A stretch of 64,000 bases of DNA from Pseudomonas sp. DTU12.3 (GCF_004124275.1 NZ_CP027218.1:608001-672000); one strand, 5' to 3'. Shown: positions 9,010 to 18,934, counted from the first letter of the stretch. Notes: a model not told the origin generated them from the letters alone. Numbers and translations are program-made.

Positions 9010-9780
9010 ATGGCGCTGGCCAAACGCATCATCCCTTGCCTGGACGTGGACAACGGCCGGGTCGTCAAAGGTGTGAAGTTCGAAAACATCCGCGACGCCG
9101 GTGACCCGGTGGAAATCGCCCGTCGCTACGACGAGCAGGGTGCCGACGAGATTACCTTTCTCGACATCACCGCCAGCGTCGATGGCCGCGACACCACGCT
9201 GCATACCGTCGAACGCATGGCCAGTCAGGTGTTCATTCCGCTGACGGTCGGCGGCGGCGTGCGTACCGTGCAGGACATCCGCAATCTGCTGAATGCCGGT
9301 GCGGACAAGGTGTCGATCAACACCGCTGCCGTGTTCAACCCGGAATTTGTCGGTGAAGCGGCGCAGCATTTCGGCTCGCAGTGCATCGTCGTCGCCATCG
9401 ATGCCAAGAAAGTTTCCGGCCCGGGCGAAACCCCGCGCTGGGAAATCTTCACCCACGGCGGGCGCAAGCCAACCGGGCTCGATGCAGTCGAGTGGGCGAA
9501 GAAAATGGAAGGCCTCGGTGCCGGTGAAATCCTGCTGACCAGCATGGATCAGGACGGCATGAAAAACGGTTTCGACCTTGGCGTGACCCGCGCGATCAGC
9601 GATGCGCTGGGCATCCCGGTAATCGCTTCCGGTGGCGTCGGCAATCTGCAGCATCTGGCTGACGGCATTCTCGAAGGCCACGCCAGCGCTGTGTTGGCGG
9701 CGAGTATTTTCCACTTCGGCGAATACACCGTGCAGGAAGCCAAGGCCTACATGGCCAACCGCGGCATCGTGATGCGTTAA
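9010..9780 (+). CDS. hisF: Imidazole glycerol phosphate synthase, cyclase subunit HisF
   Basis: 256 residues. It joins ammonia from HisH to PRFAR, making imidazole glycerol phosphate and AICAR. A (beta/alpha)8 barrel homologous to HisA, with catalytic Asp in [14 protein letters not shown] and in VVAIDAKK, and phosphate loops VGGGVRT and ASGGVG. It is 9 bp after hisA. hisG, hisD, hisC, hisI and hisE are not in the window, so the pathway is split, as usual in Pseudomonas. Confidence 0.98.
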   Translation: MALAKRIIPCLDVDNGRVVKGVKFENIRDAGDPVEIARRYDEQGADEITFLDITASVDGRDTTLHTVERMASQVFIPLTVGGGVRTVQDIRNLLNAGADKVSINTAAVFNPEFVGEAAQHFGSQCIVVAIDAKKVSGPGETPRWEIFTHGGRKPTGLDAVEWAKKMEGLGAGEILLTSMDQDGMKNGFDLGVTRAISDALGIPVIASGGVGNLQHLADGILEGHASAVLAASIFHFGEYTVQEAKAYMANRGIVMR

Positions 9781-9809
9781 GCGTCAAAATCGATACAGGC
9801 CAGTGGACA

Positions 9810-9846
9810 CCATGGCGCACCCAAGGCACTCTTGGGCACGCCATGG
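9810..9846. other. Inverted repeat after hisF
   Basis: CCATGGCGCACCCAAG and CTTGGGCACGCCATGG form a 16-bp stem with two mismatches around a short loop. There is no T-run, so it is not a classic terminator. It may stabilise or attenuate the transcript between hisF and the binding-protein gene. Confidence 0.5.
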
Positions 9847-9862
9847 ATTTCGGTAGCCCGAC

Positions 9863-10618
9863 ATGATCAAACGCCTGCTTCTTGTTCTCGCCAGCGCCTC
9901 GATGTTGCTCATCAACACGGCCCGTGCCGAAACCAGTCCCGACACCGATCTGGTGCTCCTCACCGAAAACTTCCCGCCTTACAACATGGCGAAAGACGGC
10001 AAGAACTTCGCCAAGGGCGAGAACATCAATGGCATCGCCACCGACATCGTGCGCGAAATGTTCCAGCGCGCCGGCGTTACCTACAGCCTGACCCTGCGAT
10101 TCCCCTGGGAGCGCGTCTACAAACTCGCCCTGGAAAATCCTGGCTACGGTGCCTTCGTGATGGCGCGCCTGCCAGACCGCGAAAAACTCTTCAAATGGGT
10201 CGGCCCGATCGGTCCGGACGACTGGATCATGTTGGCCAAGGCCGACAGCAAGATCACCCTCGAAACCCTCAACGATGCACGTAAATACAAGATTGGCGCC
10301 TACAAGGGCGATGCGATTGCCGAGACGTTGGCCAAGCAAGGCCTGAAGCCGCTGGTTGTCCTGCGTGATCAGGACAATGCGAAAAAGCTGGTCAACGGCC
10401 AGATCGACCTGTGGGCCACCGGGGATCCTGCCGGGCGTTATCTGGCGCGGCAGGATGGAGTCACCGGTCTCAAGACCGTGTTGCGCTTCAACAGCGCCGA
10501 GCTTTATCTGGCACTGAACAAAGACGTATCTGACGCTGTCGTTGCCAAGCTGCAGGCAGCGCTGGATCAGATGCGCAAGGACGGTGTTGTCGACGAAATC
10601 ATGTCGCGCTATCTGTAG
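9863..10618 (+). CDS. Periplasmic substrate-binding protein (SBP_bac_3 type), solo
   Basis: 251 residues with a signal peptide (about 1-22, ending NTARA). The mature part is a two-lobed bacterial extracellular solute-binding protein family 3, with LTENFPPYNM, GIATDIVREMFQRAG and a GAYKGDAIAETL hinge region. Such proteins usually bind amino acids or other small polar solutes for ABC importers. No permease or ATPase gene is adjacent, so its partner is elsewhere or it is an orphan. It lies 82 bp after hisF, but a link to histidine is not shown. Confidence 0.8.
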   Translation: MIKRLLLVLASASMLLINTARAETSPDTDLVLLTENFPPYNMAKDGKNFAKGENINGIATDIVREMFQRAGVTYSLTLRFPWERVYKLALENPGYGAFVMARLPDREKLFKWVGPIGPDDWIMLAKADSKITLETLNDARKYKIGAYKGDAIAETLAKQGLKPLVVLRDQDNAKKLVNGQIDLWATGDPAGRYLARQDGVTGLKTVLRFNSAELYLALNKDVSDAVVAKLQAALDQMRKDGVVDEIMSRYL

Positions 10619-10723
10619 CGGTTGGTAGCTCCGACTCAGGTTGTGCAGCGCCGACTGGCTCAGCTTTGCCATGGCCAGCCCTGCGCTTCCGTTGGTACAG
10701 AAACACAAGGCCGGAGGGGCGCA

Positions 10724-12202
10724 TCAAGGGGCGTTATTTTTGAGCGCCTCCCATTCCCGCGTGTACTCCTTCAACTCTGAGCGCTGATGGTTGGTGTCGA
10801 CAGCGTAGACGCAGAGCTTTAAGGGGAAGTTGCTTTTCGGGCGTAGCCAATTGGATGTCACACGGCTATAACCCTGTGAATCTTCGCAGCTGGTTTTTTC
10901 AACAAGTCCGTTTTTTACCTCGTACCAGTCAATGCCCTCGTTCTTCCGTTCCGGCCACAGAATCATCGCTTTGTTTATTTCTGTATTGAAGGAAAAGTCC
11001 ACTGTTGGGGAGGGGGTTGGCCCGGCAGCAATCAGATAGGTGGGGACAGTGACAGCGTTTCGATAAGTACCTTTCGGTAATATCTCGTTGGTACTGTCTG
11101 TGCCAATAATACAAAGGTTATTAAGTCCGGTTTTCGGACCCATTGGGACATTTAACTGAACAGGGGTGATGCCAGCATTGATCGGTTGGCTGTAGTCTTT
11201 CGGATTTTCGCAATCGAGTGGGTCATAAGTGCGTTTGGTCCGGATAAAACGGGTGCTGGCGGTTACTTCAAAGTTCCATGTCGGGTAAACGTATTGATTC
11301 TCCGTGGTTACTATGATTTTTGCATGCGTTGCCAGTTCGGAAGGTAGTTTAATGGAGGCTGCCGGGAATAACTCACACACTTCCGGGTTGCTATTGAGTT
11401 TTCCATCGATAAAGCAGCTGTTGAAAACCGAGGTTGGACTAGCGTAATTGCCACTCGGCATCTGGCCGTATCCCGGCAGCGGTGTCAGTTGCTTTGCCAT
11501 CGTACCCAGCACGGCATAGACCTCGTTGCTCGTTCGGTCAATTACAGGGCTGCCCGAGCTTCCGGGTGCAGCATCTTTGCATTGGTTGCTGACAATATGT
11601 CGCCAAACCCAAGGCTTCTCGAAAATTGCCGAGGAAGGCGTGTGGGTGCAGGCAGAAATTCGTAATGGAACTCCGTTGGGGCCATGCACAATCAGAACGT
11701 CGCTATCTTCAGTCGGTGGTTGCTGGGCCAGTTTCAAAGGCTTGATGCCTTGTTTCAGGAGTTCGGCTTGTGACACCCCAAGCTCCAAAAGAGCCAGATC
11801 GACGCCCTGAATGCTGCTCCAGGATACCTTTTTCAGAGGGAAGGTCTTGTGAGCTTCAGGTGTGTCAATGAAATGGTTGAAGGTAATGGTGCCTTCGATG
11901 GGGTCGTCTGTTCGCATGACACCATTTTCCTTGCCCACGCAGTGTGCGCTAGTGAGTGCATAGGCGGGATCGGACGCTCGAGAGCTGTTTGTATCGATTA
12001 GGAAAGCAGTGCAAAAACCGTGAGCGGGGCTCTTGTACTTGCCGATACCCGTCCAGTAGTTATATGTGCCATCTTTGTTGTTCAGATATTGCGAGGGTGA
12101 AAGGTTTTCAACCCCTCTGCCATAATCAATCGGGTTGGAGTTAGCAGGAAGTGAGAATGCAGCGAGTAATAAAAAGCTTGGATAGAAATTGTTTAAATTC
12201 AT
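10724..12202 (-). CDS. Secreted trypsin-like serine protease
   Basis: 492 residues from the ATG at 12202 (AAGGA upstream), with a signal peptide of about 22 residues. The chymotrypsin-fold triad is visible: His87 in LTSAHCVG, Asp135 in GVDLALLEL and Ser216 in PGSSGSPV. The C-terminal half (about 290-492) is beta-rich with several Cys and no family I recognise; it may be a substrate- or surface-binding region. The gene is visibly AT-richer than its neighbours and uses codons such as AAA, GAT, ATA and TTA more often, suggesting horizontal acquisition. The 130-bp leader is also AT-rich. The physiological substrate is unknown. Confidence 0.75.
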   Translation of the reverse strand: MNLNNFYPSFLLLAAFSLPANSNPIDYGRGVENLSPSQYLNNKDGTYNYWTGIGKYKSPAHGFCTAFLIDTNSSRASDPAYALTSAHCVGKENGVMRTDDPIEGTITFNHFIDTPEAHKTFPLKKVSWSSIQGVDLALLELGVSQAELLKQGIKPLKLAQQPPTEDSDVLIVHGPNGVPLRISACTHTPSSAIFEKPWVWRHIVSNQCKDAAPGSSGSPVIDRTSNEVYAVLGTMAKQLTPLPGYGQMPSGNYASPTSVFNSCFIDGKLNSNPEVCELFPAASIKLPSELATHAKIIVTTENQYVYPTWNFEVTASTRFIRTKRTYDPLDCENPKDYSQPINAGITPVQLNVPMGPKTGLNNLCIIGTDSTNEILPKGTYRNAVTVPTYLIAAGPTPSPTVDFSFNTEINKAMILWPERKNEGIDWYEVKNGLVEKTSCEDSQGYSRVTSNWLRPKSNFPLKLCVYAVDTNHQRSELKEYTREWEALKNNAP

Positions 12203-12334
12203 GGCCAGTCCTTGGCTAATTGCGTGGGTGCAGACTGGAGGAGAATAAATTAGTTTGGGTTTGTGTGGTTTTCCAAGGTGTTGCAATTTGTTGGGGATGT
12301 AGGGAGTTTGTAAAGAAGTTCGTTAATTGACAGG

Positions 12335-13117
12335 TTAACGGTAAATGCCATTTGTCCCGTGTGCAGCCGTCGCCCTGTTACTACGCACGCTGATCATCTG
12401 CTTGATGTCGATCCACTCGATGCCTTGAGCCTTCAGCTTCGGCAATTCTCGCTCGAGCACTGCCAGCGTCTGCGGATAGGGATGGCCGATCATTACCGCT
12501 GAACCCTGCTTGCGCGCCAGGTTGATCGCCGTCTGCAGCTGCGTATAGATCGCCGCTTCAGTGCGCTCGTCATCGAGAAACACATCCCGCGAAACACTCG
12601 CCAGATCGATCTTCTGCGCTTGCTGCGCAGCAACGGTCTGCGCGCTGGTGCGGCTGTCGACGAAGAATTTGTGCCGCCGCTGCAACTCGGCCATCAACCA
12701 CGCCATCGCCACTGGTTGCGCGGTCATGCGACTGCCCATGTGGTTATTGATACCAGCGGTGTACGGGACCATTTTGAACGCGGCGTTCAGGCGTTTTTCC
12801 AGCTCTTCGATCGGCAGTTCAGGGTGCCAGGCGTAGGGCCCGGTGGCCGGGTCCATCGGCATGTGCAGGATGACGATCTTGCCGGCGCGATGGGCTTCGC
12901 GGGCAAATTCAGTGGCGTGGGGTGTGTCGGGCATGATCGCTGTGGTCACCGGGCCGGGCAGGGCCAGCACACGGCGATCCCGGGGCAGATTCTGCCCCAG
13001 GTCGTCGATGATCAGTGTCAGGTAGGCTTTGTGTGGCTTTGGGCTGACGGGCTCTGCGTGAGCAGCACCCGCCAGACAGCACAACAGAACGAAGACGAAA
13101 CGCAAAGACATCCTCAA
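12335..13117 (-). CDS. yibQ: Divergent polysaccharide deacetylase family protein YibQ
   Basis: 260 residues with a signal peptide (about 1-21). It matches the DUF610/divergent polysaccharide deacetylase family (YLTLIIDDLGQNLPRD; MPMDPATGPYAWHPELP; NNHMGSRMTA; VMIGHPYPQT). The NodB-like fold is kept, with His in NNHMGS. It overlaps ctpA by 4 nt and belongs to gpmI-envC-ctpA-yibQ. The same order in other gammaproteobacteria implies an envelope or peptidoglycan-related role; the substrate is unknown. Confidence 0.88.
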   Translation of the reverse strand: MRMSLRFVFVLLCCLAGAAHAEPVSPKPHKAYLTLIIDDLGQNLPRDRRVLALPGPVTTAIMPDTPHATEFAREAHRAGKIVILHMPMDPATGPYAWHPELPIEELEKRLNAAFKMVPYTAGINNHMGSRMTAQPVAMAWLMAELQRRHKFFVDSRTSAQTVAAQQAQKIDLASVSRDVFLDDERTEAAIYTQLQTAINLARKQGSAVMIGHPYPQTLAVLERELPKLKAQGIEWIDIKQMISVRSNRATAAHGTNGIYR

Positions 13118-14433
13118 CGGCCGGACGTGATGCTCAGCCCTTTGAGCAGGCTCAGGGCCTGGGCCAATTGGTAGTCATCATCCTGCGGCATGGCTTTGGG
13201 CTTGGCGCCGGAGCCGGTTGGTTTGTCCGCGCCGCCATTGCCATTGCCCAGGTGACCTTGCAGGTCAGCTTCCTTGAAGTAATCGCCATCGGCCTCGTTG
13301 GTGATCTTGGCCTTGCGCACTTCGATGTCCGGAACAATGCCTTGCGCCTGAATCGAGCGGCCATTCGGCGTGAAATACAGCGCCGTGGTGATCTTCAGCG
13401 CGCGGTCGTTGTTCAGTGGCAGCACGGTTTGTACCGAGCCCTTGCCAAAACTGGTGGTGCCCATGACCACGGCGCGTTTCTGATCCTGCAGGGCGCCGGC
13501 GACGATTTCCGAGGCCGAGGCGCTGCCACCGTTGATCAACACAACCATCGGCACCGCTTCGCTTTCGTCTTTGCCGGTGGCCGAGAAGCGCAATTCGGAG
13601 TTGGCGATACGGCCTTTGGTGTAGACGATCAGGCCTTTGGTGATGAAGTGGTCGACCACTTCCACCGCCGCCTGCAACACGCCGCCCGGGTTGTTGCGCA
13701 AGTCGAGAACGATGCCGTTGAGCTTCTTGCCGTTGTCCTTGCGCATCTTCGCCAGGGCCTTGGAGACCTCTTCGCCGGTCTTGACCTGGAACTGGGTGAT
13801 GCGGATGTAACCGTAACCTGATTCAAGCAGCTGCGACTTGACGCTCTTCACCTGAATCACTGCGCGCGCCAAGGTCACGTCGAACGGCGTGCCGCCATCG
13901 CGCACCAGGGTCAGGGTGATTTTCTGGCCGATCTTGCCGCGCATCTTGTCGACGGCTTCGGTCATGGTCTGGCCGCGCGTTGGCGCACCGTTGATCTTGA
14001 CGATGAAGTCGCCAGCCTGAATGCCGGCCTTCGACGCCGGTGTGTCGTCGATTGGCGAGACGACCTTGATGAAGCCGTCTTCAGCGCCGACTTCGATACC
14101 CAGGCCGCCGAACTCACCGCTGGTGCTTTCCTGCAGCTCGGTGAAATCTTCAGGGCCGAGGTAGGCCGAGTGCGGATCAAGGTTGCTGAGCATGCCCTTG
14201 ATGGCGTTTTCGAGCAGGGTCTTGTCGTCCACCGGTTCGACATAGGCGGCTTTGATCCGGTCCATGACCTCGGCAAAGGTGCGCAACTCTTCCAGCGGCA
14301 GCGGTGCCTTGGAGGTCGCGGCAGTGCCTGCCGGAGCGACGGCCGGGGCCGGTTGAGCGGCGAACGCCAGAGGCGCGCCGATCACCAGGGCGATCGTCAG
14401 GGCCAGCGAGGTAAGGCGGGACAAATGCAGCAT
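13114..14433 (-). CDS. ctpA: Carboxy-terminal processing protease (S41), CtpA-type
   Basis: 439 residues. Signal peptide (about 1-25), then a helical region, a PDZ domain (about 85-170, GGLGIEVG and KAGIQAGDFIVKING) and an S41 peptidase core. Catalytic Ser is in NGGSASASEIVAGAL and Lys in TSFGKGSVQT. Such proteases cleave periplasmic proteins, including peptidoglycan hydrolases, from the C-terminus. It lies directly after envC, a murein hydrolase activator, which suggests joint control of cell wall cleavage. The C-terminal 50 residues are low-complexity (Gly/Asn/Lys). Confidence 0.92.
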   Translation of the reverse strand: MLHLSRLTSLALTIALVIGAPLAFAAQPAPAVAPAGTAATSKAPLPLEELRTFAEVMDRIKAAYVEPVDDKTLLENAIKGMLSNLDPHSAYLGPEDFTELQESTSGEFGGLGIEVGAEDGFIKVVSPIDDTPASKAGIQAGDFIVKINGAPTRGQTMTEAVDKMRGKIGQKITLTLVRDGGTPFDVTLARAVIQVKSVKSQLLESGYGYIRITQFQVKTGEEVSKALAKMRKDNGKKLNGIVLDLRNNPGGVLQAAVEVVDHFITKGLIVYTKGRIANSELRFSATGKDESEAVPMVVLINGGSASASEIVAGALQDQKRAVVMGTTSFGKGSVQTVLPLNNDRALKITTALYFTPNGRSIQAQGIVPDIEVRKAKITNEADGDYFKEADLQGHLGNGNGGADKPTGSGAKPKAMPQDDDYQLAQALSLLKGLSITSGR

Positions 14434-14464
14434 GTCGAACGAACTCCTTAATTAGGCGGTGCGC

Positions 14465-15751
14465 TTATCCTTGCGCACGACACCATTGCGCCGGATCACT
14501 CGGGTGACCCTGCTGACGAATTGCGAAATACAGCGCTGGTGTGTCCTGGCCGCCACTGTTCCCGACAGTGGAAATGGACTCACCGGCTTTTACCACGTCA
14601 CCGGCCGACTTGAGCAACGTCTGGTTGTGACCGTAAAGACTCAGAAAACCGTTGCCGTGATCGAGGATCACCAGCAGCCCGGCACCGCGCAACCAGTCGG
14701 CGAACACCACACGACCGCCGTGTACGGCATGCACTTGACTACCGGCGGAGGCGCTGATCATCACGCCGTCCCACTTGGTCCGGGCATCGTCGCCACGGCT
14801 TTCGCCGAAGCGTGCCAGCAGTCGACCATCAACCGGCCAGGGAAGTTTTCCCCGGGTTGCAGCAAAAGGGCCACCAAAGGTCTCGCCGCTGCTGGAGACC
14901 AGCGCGCCGGGAGTGGATTTGACCGGTTTCCGTGGGGCGTCGCTGTTTTCAGCCTGCGCCTCACGCAAACGCTTTTTTTCCGCTTCCTGCTGGGCGATCA
15001 GCGCTTTCTGCCGCGCTTCTTCTGCCTCACGAGCCTGGCGAGCCAGGGTTTCTTCAATGGTTTTAAGGACTTTAGACAGGTCTGCCTGATCCTGCTCACG
15101 CGCGGCGAGTTTCTGATCGCGCGCCTTTACATCGTCGTTGAGCTTGGCGAGGACTTGCTGGCGCTCCTTGCGAACCTTGTCGAGTTCATCGCGCTGGGTA
15201 TCAAGGCTGCTTTTCTGTACCAGCAATTGCGCCTGCTGCGCGGCGATGTCCTGTTCGACATTGGCCAGTTGGCGCAGGGTTTCGTTGAAGTTTTTCAGCT
15301 GCTCCAGGCGCGCCTGGCTCAGGTAATCGTAATAGGTGAGGGTGCGGGCGAATTTCTCGGGATTCTGCTGGTTGAGCAGCAGCTTGAGGTATTCCTGCCG
15401 ACCATTCTGATAGGCCGCGCGGGCCTGGATGGCGATCAGTCGCTGCTGTTCAGTGCGTGCGCTCTGGAGTTTTTTTTTCTCCGCATCGAGTCGCTGCAGC
15501 TCGGATTCGCTTTTCTTCAGCTCTTTTTGCAGCGTATCGATCTGCTTCTCGAGATTGCCCATCTCGGTTTCAGTGCCCTTGAGCTCTTTCTGTACGCCGG
15601 ATTTTTCTTCCTGGACCTTGTTCAGCAGCTTTTTCAGCTCGGCAATGTCCTGACGCGTGGCGTCCAACTGCTGTTGGGTTTGCGCGCGCTCGTCAGCGAA
15701 GGCCGGTTGGAGCAGGCAGGTCAGAGCAAGGGCGATCAGGACGCGGAGCAT
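14465..15751 (-). CDS. envC: Murein hydrolase activator EnvC
   Basis: 428 residues from the ATG at 15751; an upstream in-frame ATG lies in a REP element and is rejected. Signal peptide (about 1-19), a long coiled coil (about 20-245, with many Gln/Lys/Glu heptads) and a C-terminal LytM/M23 domain. The LytM domain is degenerate: the first metal-ligand His motif is replaced by TKWDGVMI and the last HxH by LYFAIR. This is as in E. coli EnvC, which activates amidases at the septum rather than cutting murein itself. It sits between gpmI and ctpA. Confidence 0.93.
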   Translation of the reverse strand: MLRVLIALALTCLLQPAFADERAQTQQQLDATRQDIAELKKLLNKVQEEKSGVQKELKGTETEMGNLEKQIDTLQKELKKSESELQRLDAEKKKLQSARTEQQRLIAIQARAAYQNGRQEYLKLLLNQQNPEKFARTLTYYDYLSQARLEQLKNFNETLRQLANVEQDIAAQQAQLLVQKSSLDTQRDELDKVRKERQQVLAKLNDDVKARDQKLAAREQDQADLSKVLKTIEETLARQAREAEEARQKALIAQQEAEKKRLREAQAENSDAPRKPVKSTPGALVSSSGETFGGPFAATRGKLPWPVDGRLLARFGESRGDDARTKWDGVMISASAGSQVHAVHGGRVVFADWLRGAGLLVILDHGNGFLSLYGHNQTLLKSAGDVVKAGESISTVGNSGGQDTPALYFAIRQQGHPSDPAQWCRAQG

Positions 15752-15875
15752 AGAGGCGGGCGGCACCAGGGTAAGGGACGGCCTAGTATGCCCGCCCGAG
15801 GCTGCAAAAAAAACGCCCAATTGGGGCTGTGTGATAACTGGACCAGATTCGGTATTGAAAATAGCGCAAAACCAA

Positions 15876-15965
15876 TGTGGGAGCGGGCTTGCTCGCGAAT
15901 GCGGTGGATCAGGCAACATTGAAGTCGACTGATCTACCACATTCGCGAGCAAGCCCGCTCCCACA
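15876..15965. repeat. REP doublet, family B
   Basis: Arms TGTGGGAGCGGGCTTGCTCG and its inverse enclose about 46 bp. It lies between gpmI and envC, so it may separate their expression. Confidence 0.92.
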
Positions 15966-15992
15966 GGGTTTTGTGGTGTTTGATCGGGCGGG

Positions 15993-17522
15993 TTAGACCA
16001 GGATAGAGGTGCCAGTCATCTCCGCCGGTTTCTCCAGACCCAGCAGCTTCAGCATGGTTGGCGCCACGTCCGCCAAGACGCCGCCTTCACGCACCTTAAG
16101 GTCACGCTTGCCGACGTAAATGAACGGCACCGGCTCGGTGGTGTGCGCGGTGTGTGCCTGATGGGTTTCTTCATCGGCCATTTTTTCGACGTTGCCGTGG
16201 TCAGCGGTAATCAGCGCTTCGCCGCCGACTTTTTCCAGTGCTTCAACGATGCGGCCCACGCAGGTGTCGAGGCATTCAACCGCCTTCACTGCTGCGTCGA
16301 ACACACCGCTGTGGCCGACCATGTCGCCGTTGGCGTAGTTGACCACGATCACGTCGAAACGCTGGTTTTCAATGGCCTCGACGATGCGGTCGGTGACTTC
16401 CGGCGCGCTCATTTCCGGCTGCAAGTCATAGGTAGCGACTTTCGGCGACGGGATCAGGATGCGCTCTTCGCCCGGGAACGGTTCTTCACGGCCGCCGGAG
16501 AAGAAGAAGGTCACGTGCGCGTATTTCTCGGTTTCAGCGATGCGCAGCTGGGTTTTGCCGTTTTTCGCCAGATAGTCGCCGAGCACGTTTTCCAGGCTGC
16601 CCGGAGCGAATGCCGACGGTGCCGGAATGCTGGCCGCGTATTGGGTCAGCATGACGAAACCGGCCAGTTTTGGCTGGCGTGCGCGTTCGAAGTCCCTGAA
16701 GTTGTCCTCGACGAACACGCGGGTCAGCTCGCGGGCACGGTCGGCGCGGAAGTTCATGAACACCACGGCGTCGCCGTCTTCGACTTTCACCGGCTCACCA
16801 ATGGTCGTGGCTTTAACGAATTCGTCGCTTTCGCCACGAGCGTAAGCCGCGTCGAGGCCTTCCTGCGCGGTGGCGGCGTTGAATTCGCTGTTGCCGTCGA
16901 CGATCAGGTTGTAGGCCTGGGCCACGCGATCCCAGCGGTTGTCACGGTCCATCGCGAAGTAACGGCCGATGATGCTGGCGATGCGGCCCTTGCCGAGTGC
17001 CTGGAAGGTTGCATCGAGCAGTTCGATCGACGATGCAGCGCTTTTCGGCGGCGTGTCGCGGCCATCGAGGAAAGCGTGCAGGTAGATTTTTTCGGCGCCG
17101 CGCTTGAAGGCCAGTTCGGCCATGGCGATCAGGTGATCCTGATGGCTGTGTACGCCGCCATCGGACAACAGGCCCATGAAGTGCACGGCTTTGCCAGCGG
17201 CCACGGCTTTATCCACAGCGGCGCAGATGGTCGGGTTCTCGAAGAATTCGCCATCGCGGATCGATTTGGTCACGCGCGTGAAGTCCTGATACACCACGCG
17301 GCCGGCGCCGAGGTTCATGTGGCCGACTTCGGAGTTGCCCATTTGGCCGTCCGGCAGGCCGACGTCCATGCCGCTGCCCGAGATCAAGCCGTTCGGCACG
17401 GTGGCCCACAGGCGATCAAGGACGGGCTTCTTCGCCGCAAAAACGGCATTGGATTCGGGGCTTTCGCTGTGACCGAAGCCGTCGAGAATCATCAGGACCA
17501 AAGGTTTAGGCGTAGTCGTCAT
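15993..17522 (-). CDS. gpmI: 2,3-bisphosphoglycerate-independent phosphoglycerate mutase
   Basis: 509 residues from the ATG at 17522 (a GTG 9 nt upstream is possible). It interconverts 3- and 2-phosphoglycerate in glycolysis/gluconeogenesis using two Mn ions. Alkaline-phosphatase-type core: Asp14 in MILDGFGHS, the phosphoserine Ser64 in [13 protein letters not shown], and the metal ligands [10 protein letters not shown] and [11 protein letters not shown] near the C-terminus. The middle insertion is the phosphotransferase domain. Divergent from yibN, with about 150 bp between them. Confidence 0.97.
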   Translation of the reverse strand: MTTTPKPLVLMILDGFGHSESPESNAVFAAKKPVLDRLWATVPNGLISGSGMDVGLPDGQMGNSEVGHMNLGAGRVVYQDFTRVTKSIRDGEFFENPTICAAVDKAVAAGKAVHFMGLLSDGGVHSHQDHLIAMAELAFKRGAEKIYLHAFLDGRDTPPKSAASSIELLDATFQALGKGRIASIIGRYFAMDRDNRWDRVAQAYNLIVDGNSEFNAATAQEGLDAAYARGESDEFVKATTIGEPVKVEDGDAVVFMNFRADRARELTRVFVEDNFRDFERARQPKLAGFVMLTQYAASIPAPSAFAPGSLENVLGDYLAKNGKTQLRIAETEKYAHVTFFFSGGREEPFPGEERILIPSPKVATYDLQPEMSAPEVTDRIVEAIENQRFDVIVVNYANGDMVGHSGVFDAAVKAVECLDTCVGRIVEALEKVGGEALITADHGNVEKMADEETHQAHTAHTTEPVPFIYVGKRDLKVREGGVLADVAPTMLKLLGLEKPAEMTGTSILV

Positions 17523-17675
17523 GGAATCCACTCGTGGCTAATAAAGAAGAGGGCGATGGAAAAGGGAGTTGGAGTTTAAAGCTAAGTTCCGACCGCGTCA
17601 CCGCCGGACGGGGTTTGGCCGACCATAGTGGCTGTGTATACTGGCCGACATTTTAACGCCCTGGAACCTCCTTCG

Positions 17676-18089
17676 ATGGTTGCTCACCTGATTGAATTTG
17701 CCACTAACCACTACATTCTTGTCGGTATCTTCGTCGTACTGCTGGCTCTGCTGCTGGCGCACACGATGCAGGGCGGCGGTAAAAGCCTGAGCACCGGCGA
17801 GCTGACTGCACTGGTCAACAAAGACGCAGGCGTAGTGGTGGACATCCGTCCGGCCAAGGATTTCGCTGCCGGCCACATCGTTGGCGCGATCAACATTCCC
17901 CAGGACAAACTGGCTGCGCGCACCGCCGAGCTGGAAAAGCACAAGGCCAAGACCATCATTCTGGTCGATGCCCTCGGTCAGACCGCCGGCACCCACGCCC
18001 GCGAACTGATGAAATCCGGCTTCACCGCCGCCAAGCTTTCCGGCGGGATTTCCAGCTGGAAAGGCGACAACCTGCCGCTGGTGAAGTGA
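17676..18089 (+). CDS. yibN: Membrane-anchored rhodanese-like protein YibN
   Basis: 137 residues. One N-terminal membrane segment (about 13-30) and a cytoplasmic rhodanese fold (DIRPAKDFAAGHIVGAINIP; GGISSWKGDNLPLV). The catalytic Cys is absent: the active-site loop reads VDALGQTAG (about 97-105), with Asp98 at the Cys position. The enterobacterial YibN also lacks a standard loop, so this is a family trait and not a lesion. It is 1 bp from grxC and followed by secB, the conserved yibN-grxC-secB order. A sulfurtransferase activity is unlikely; a scaffold role is possible. Confidence 0.88.
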   Translation: MVAHLIEFATNHYILVGIFVVLLALLLAHTMQGGGKSLSTGELTALVNKDAGVVVDIRPAKDFAAGHIVGAINIPQDKLAARTAELEKHKAKTIILVDALGQTAGTHARELMKSGFTAAKLSGGISSWKGDNLPLVK

Positions 18090-18090
18090 T

Positions 18091-18345
18091 ATGAGCGAAG
18101 TCATCGTCTACTCCAGTGATTACTGCCCTTATTGCTCTCGAGCCAAGTACCTGCTCGAGAACAAAGGCGTGGCCTTCAAAGAGATCAAGGTCGATGGCAA
18201 GCCGCAGGTGCGTGCCGAAATGACCCAGAAGGCCGGGCGCACGTCCGTGCCGCAGATCTGGATCGGCAGTCAGCACATCGGTGGTTGTGATGATTTGTAT
18301 GCCCTGGAGCGCGCCGGCAAGCTCGACGCGCTGCTCAAGGCCTGA
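18091..18345 (+). CDS. grxC: Glutaredoxin 3
   Basis: 84 residues, a complete small dithiol glutaredoxin. The active site CPYCSRAK (residues 11-18), the cis-Pro TSVPQIWIG and the GSH-binding GGCDDLYAL are all present. It reduces disulfides using glutathione in the cytoplasm. It is 1 nt after the yibN stop. Confidence 0.97.
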   Translation: MSEVIVYSSDYCPYCSRAKYLLENKGVAFKEIKVDGKPQVRAEMTQKAGRTSVPQIWIGSQHIGGCDDLYALERAGKLDALLKA

Positions 18346-18402
18346 ACGGCTGCACCCACGTACAGCACTCCCTAAAAGACCCAAGATCGATAAGGATCTG
18401 AG

Positions 18403-18888
18403 ATGACTGACCAACAGAACACTGCAGCCAGCGAAGAAGAAACCGCACCGCAATTCTCCTTGCAGCGCATCTATGTACGCGACCTGTCCTTCGAAGCCCC
18501 GAAAAGCCCGGCGATCTTCCGCCAGCAGTGGGACCCGGCTGTCGCGCTGGATCTGAACACTCGCCAGAAGGCTTTGGAAGGCGATTTCTACGAAGTCGTG
18601 CTGACCCTGTCCGTTACCGTGAAAAACGGTGAAGAAGTGGCCTTCATCGCTGAAGTGCAGCAGGCCGGTATCTTCCTGATCAAGAACCTCGATGCGGCTT
18701 CGATGAGCCACACCTTAGGTGCGTTCTGCCCGAACATTCTGTTCCCGTACGCGCGTGAAACCCTGGACAGCCTGGTGACCCGCGGTTCGTTCCCGGCGCT
18801 GATGCTGGCTCCGGTGAACTTCGACGCTCTGTACGCGCAAGAATTGCAGCGCATGCAGGAAAGCGGCGAGACGCCAACCGTTCAGTAA
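18403..18888 (+). CDS. secB: Protein-export chaperone SecB
   Basis: 161 residues, full length. It holds preproteins unfolded and delivers them to SecA. Family segments: [16 protein letters not shown], the hydrophobic groove strand, [20 protein letters not shown] and an acidic, flexible C-terminus. The last gene of yibN-grxC-secB, followed by a strong terminator. Confidence 0.98.
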   Translation: MTDQQNTAASEEETAPQFSLQRIYVRDLSFEAPKSPAIFRQQWDPAVALDLNTRQKALEGDFYEVVLTLSVTVKNGEEVAFIAEVQQAGIFLIKNLDAASMSHTLGAFCPNILFPYARETLDSLVTRGSFPALMLAPVNFDALYAQELQRMQESGETPTVQ

Positions 18889-18906
18889 GCGGTCTGGACT
18901 ACAACG

Positions 18907-18934
18907 AAAAAAGCGCCGTAACAGGCGCTTTTTT
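18907..18934. terminator. Intrinsic terminator after secB
   Basis: AAAAAAGCGCC-GTAACA-GGCGCTTTTTT. A strong hairpin with a T-run on both strands, so potentially bidirectional. Confidence 0.9.

Noticed and set aside
14465..15751. EnvC as an active M23 endopeptidase
   Set aside because: The metal-binding His motifs of the LytM domain are missing, so it is called an activator.
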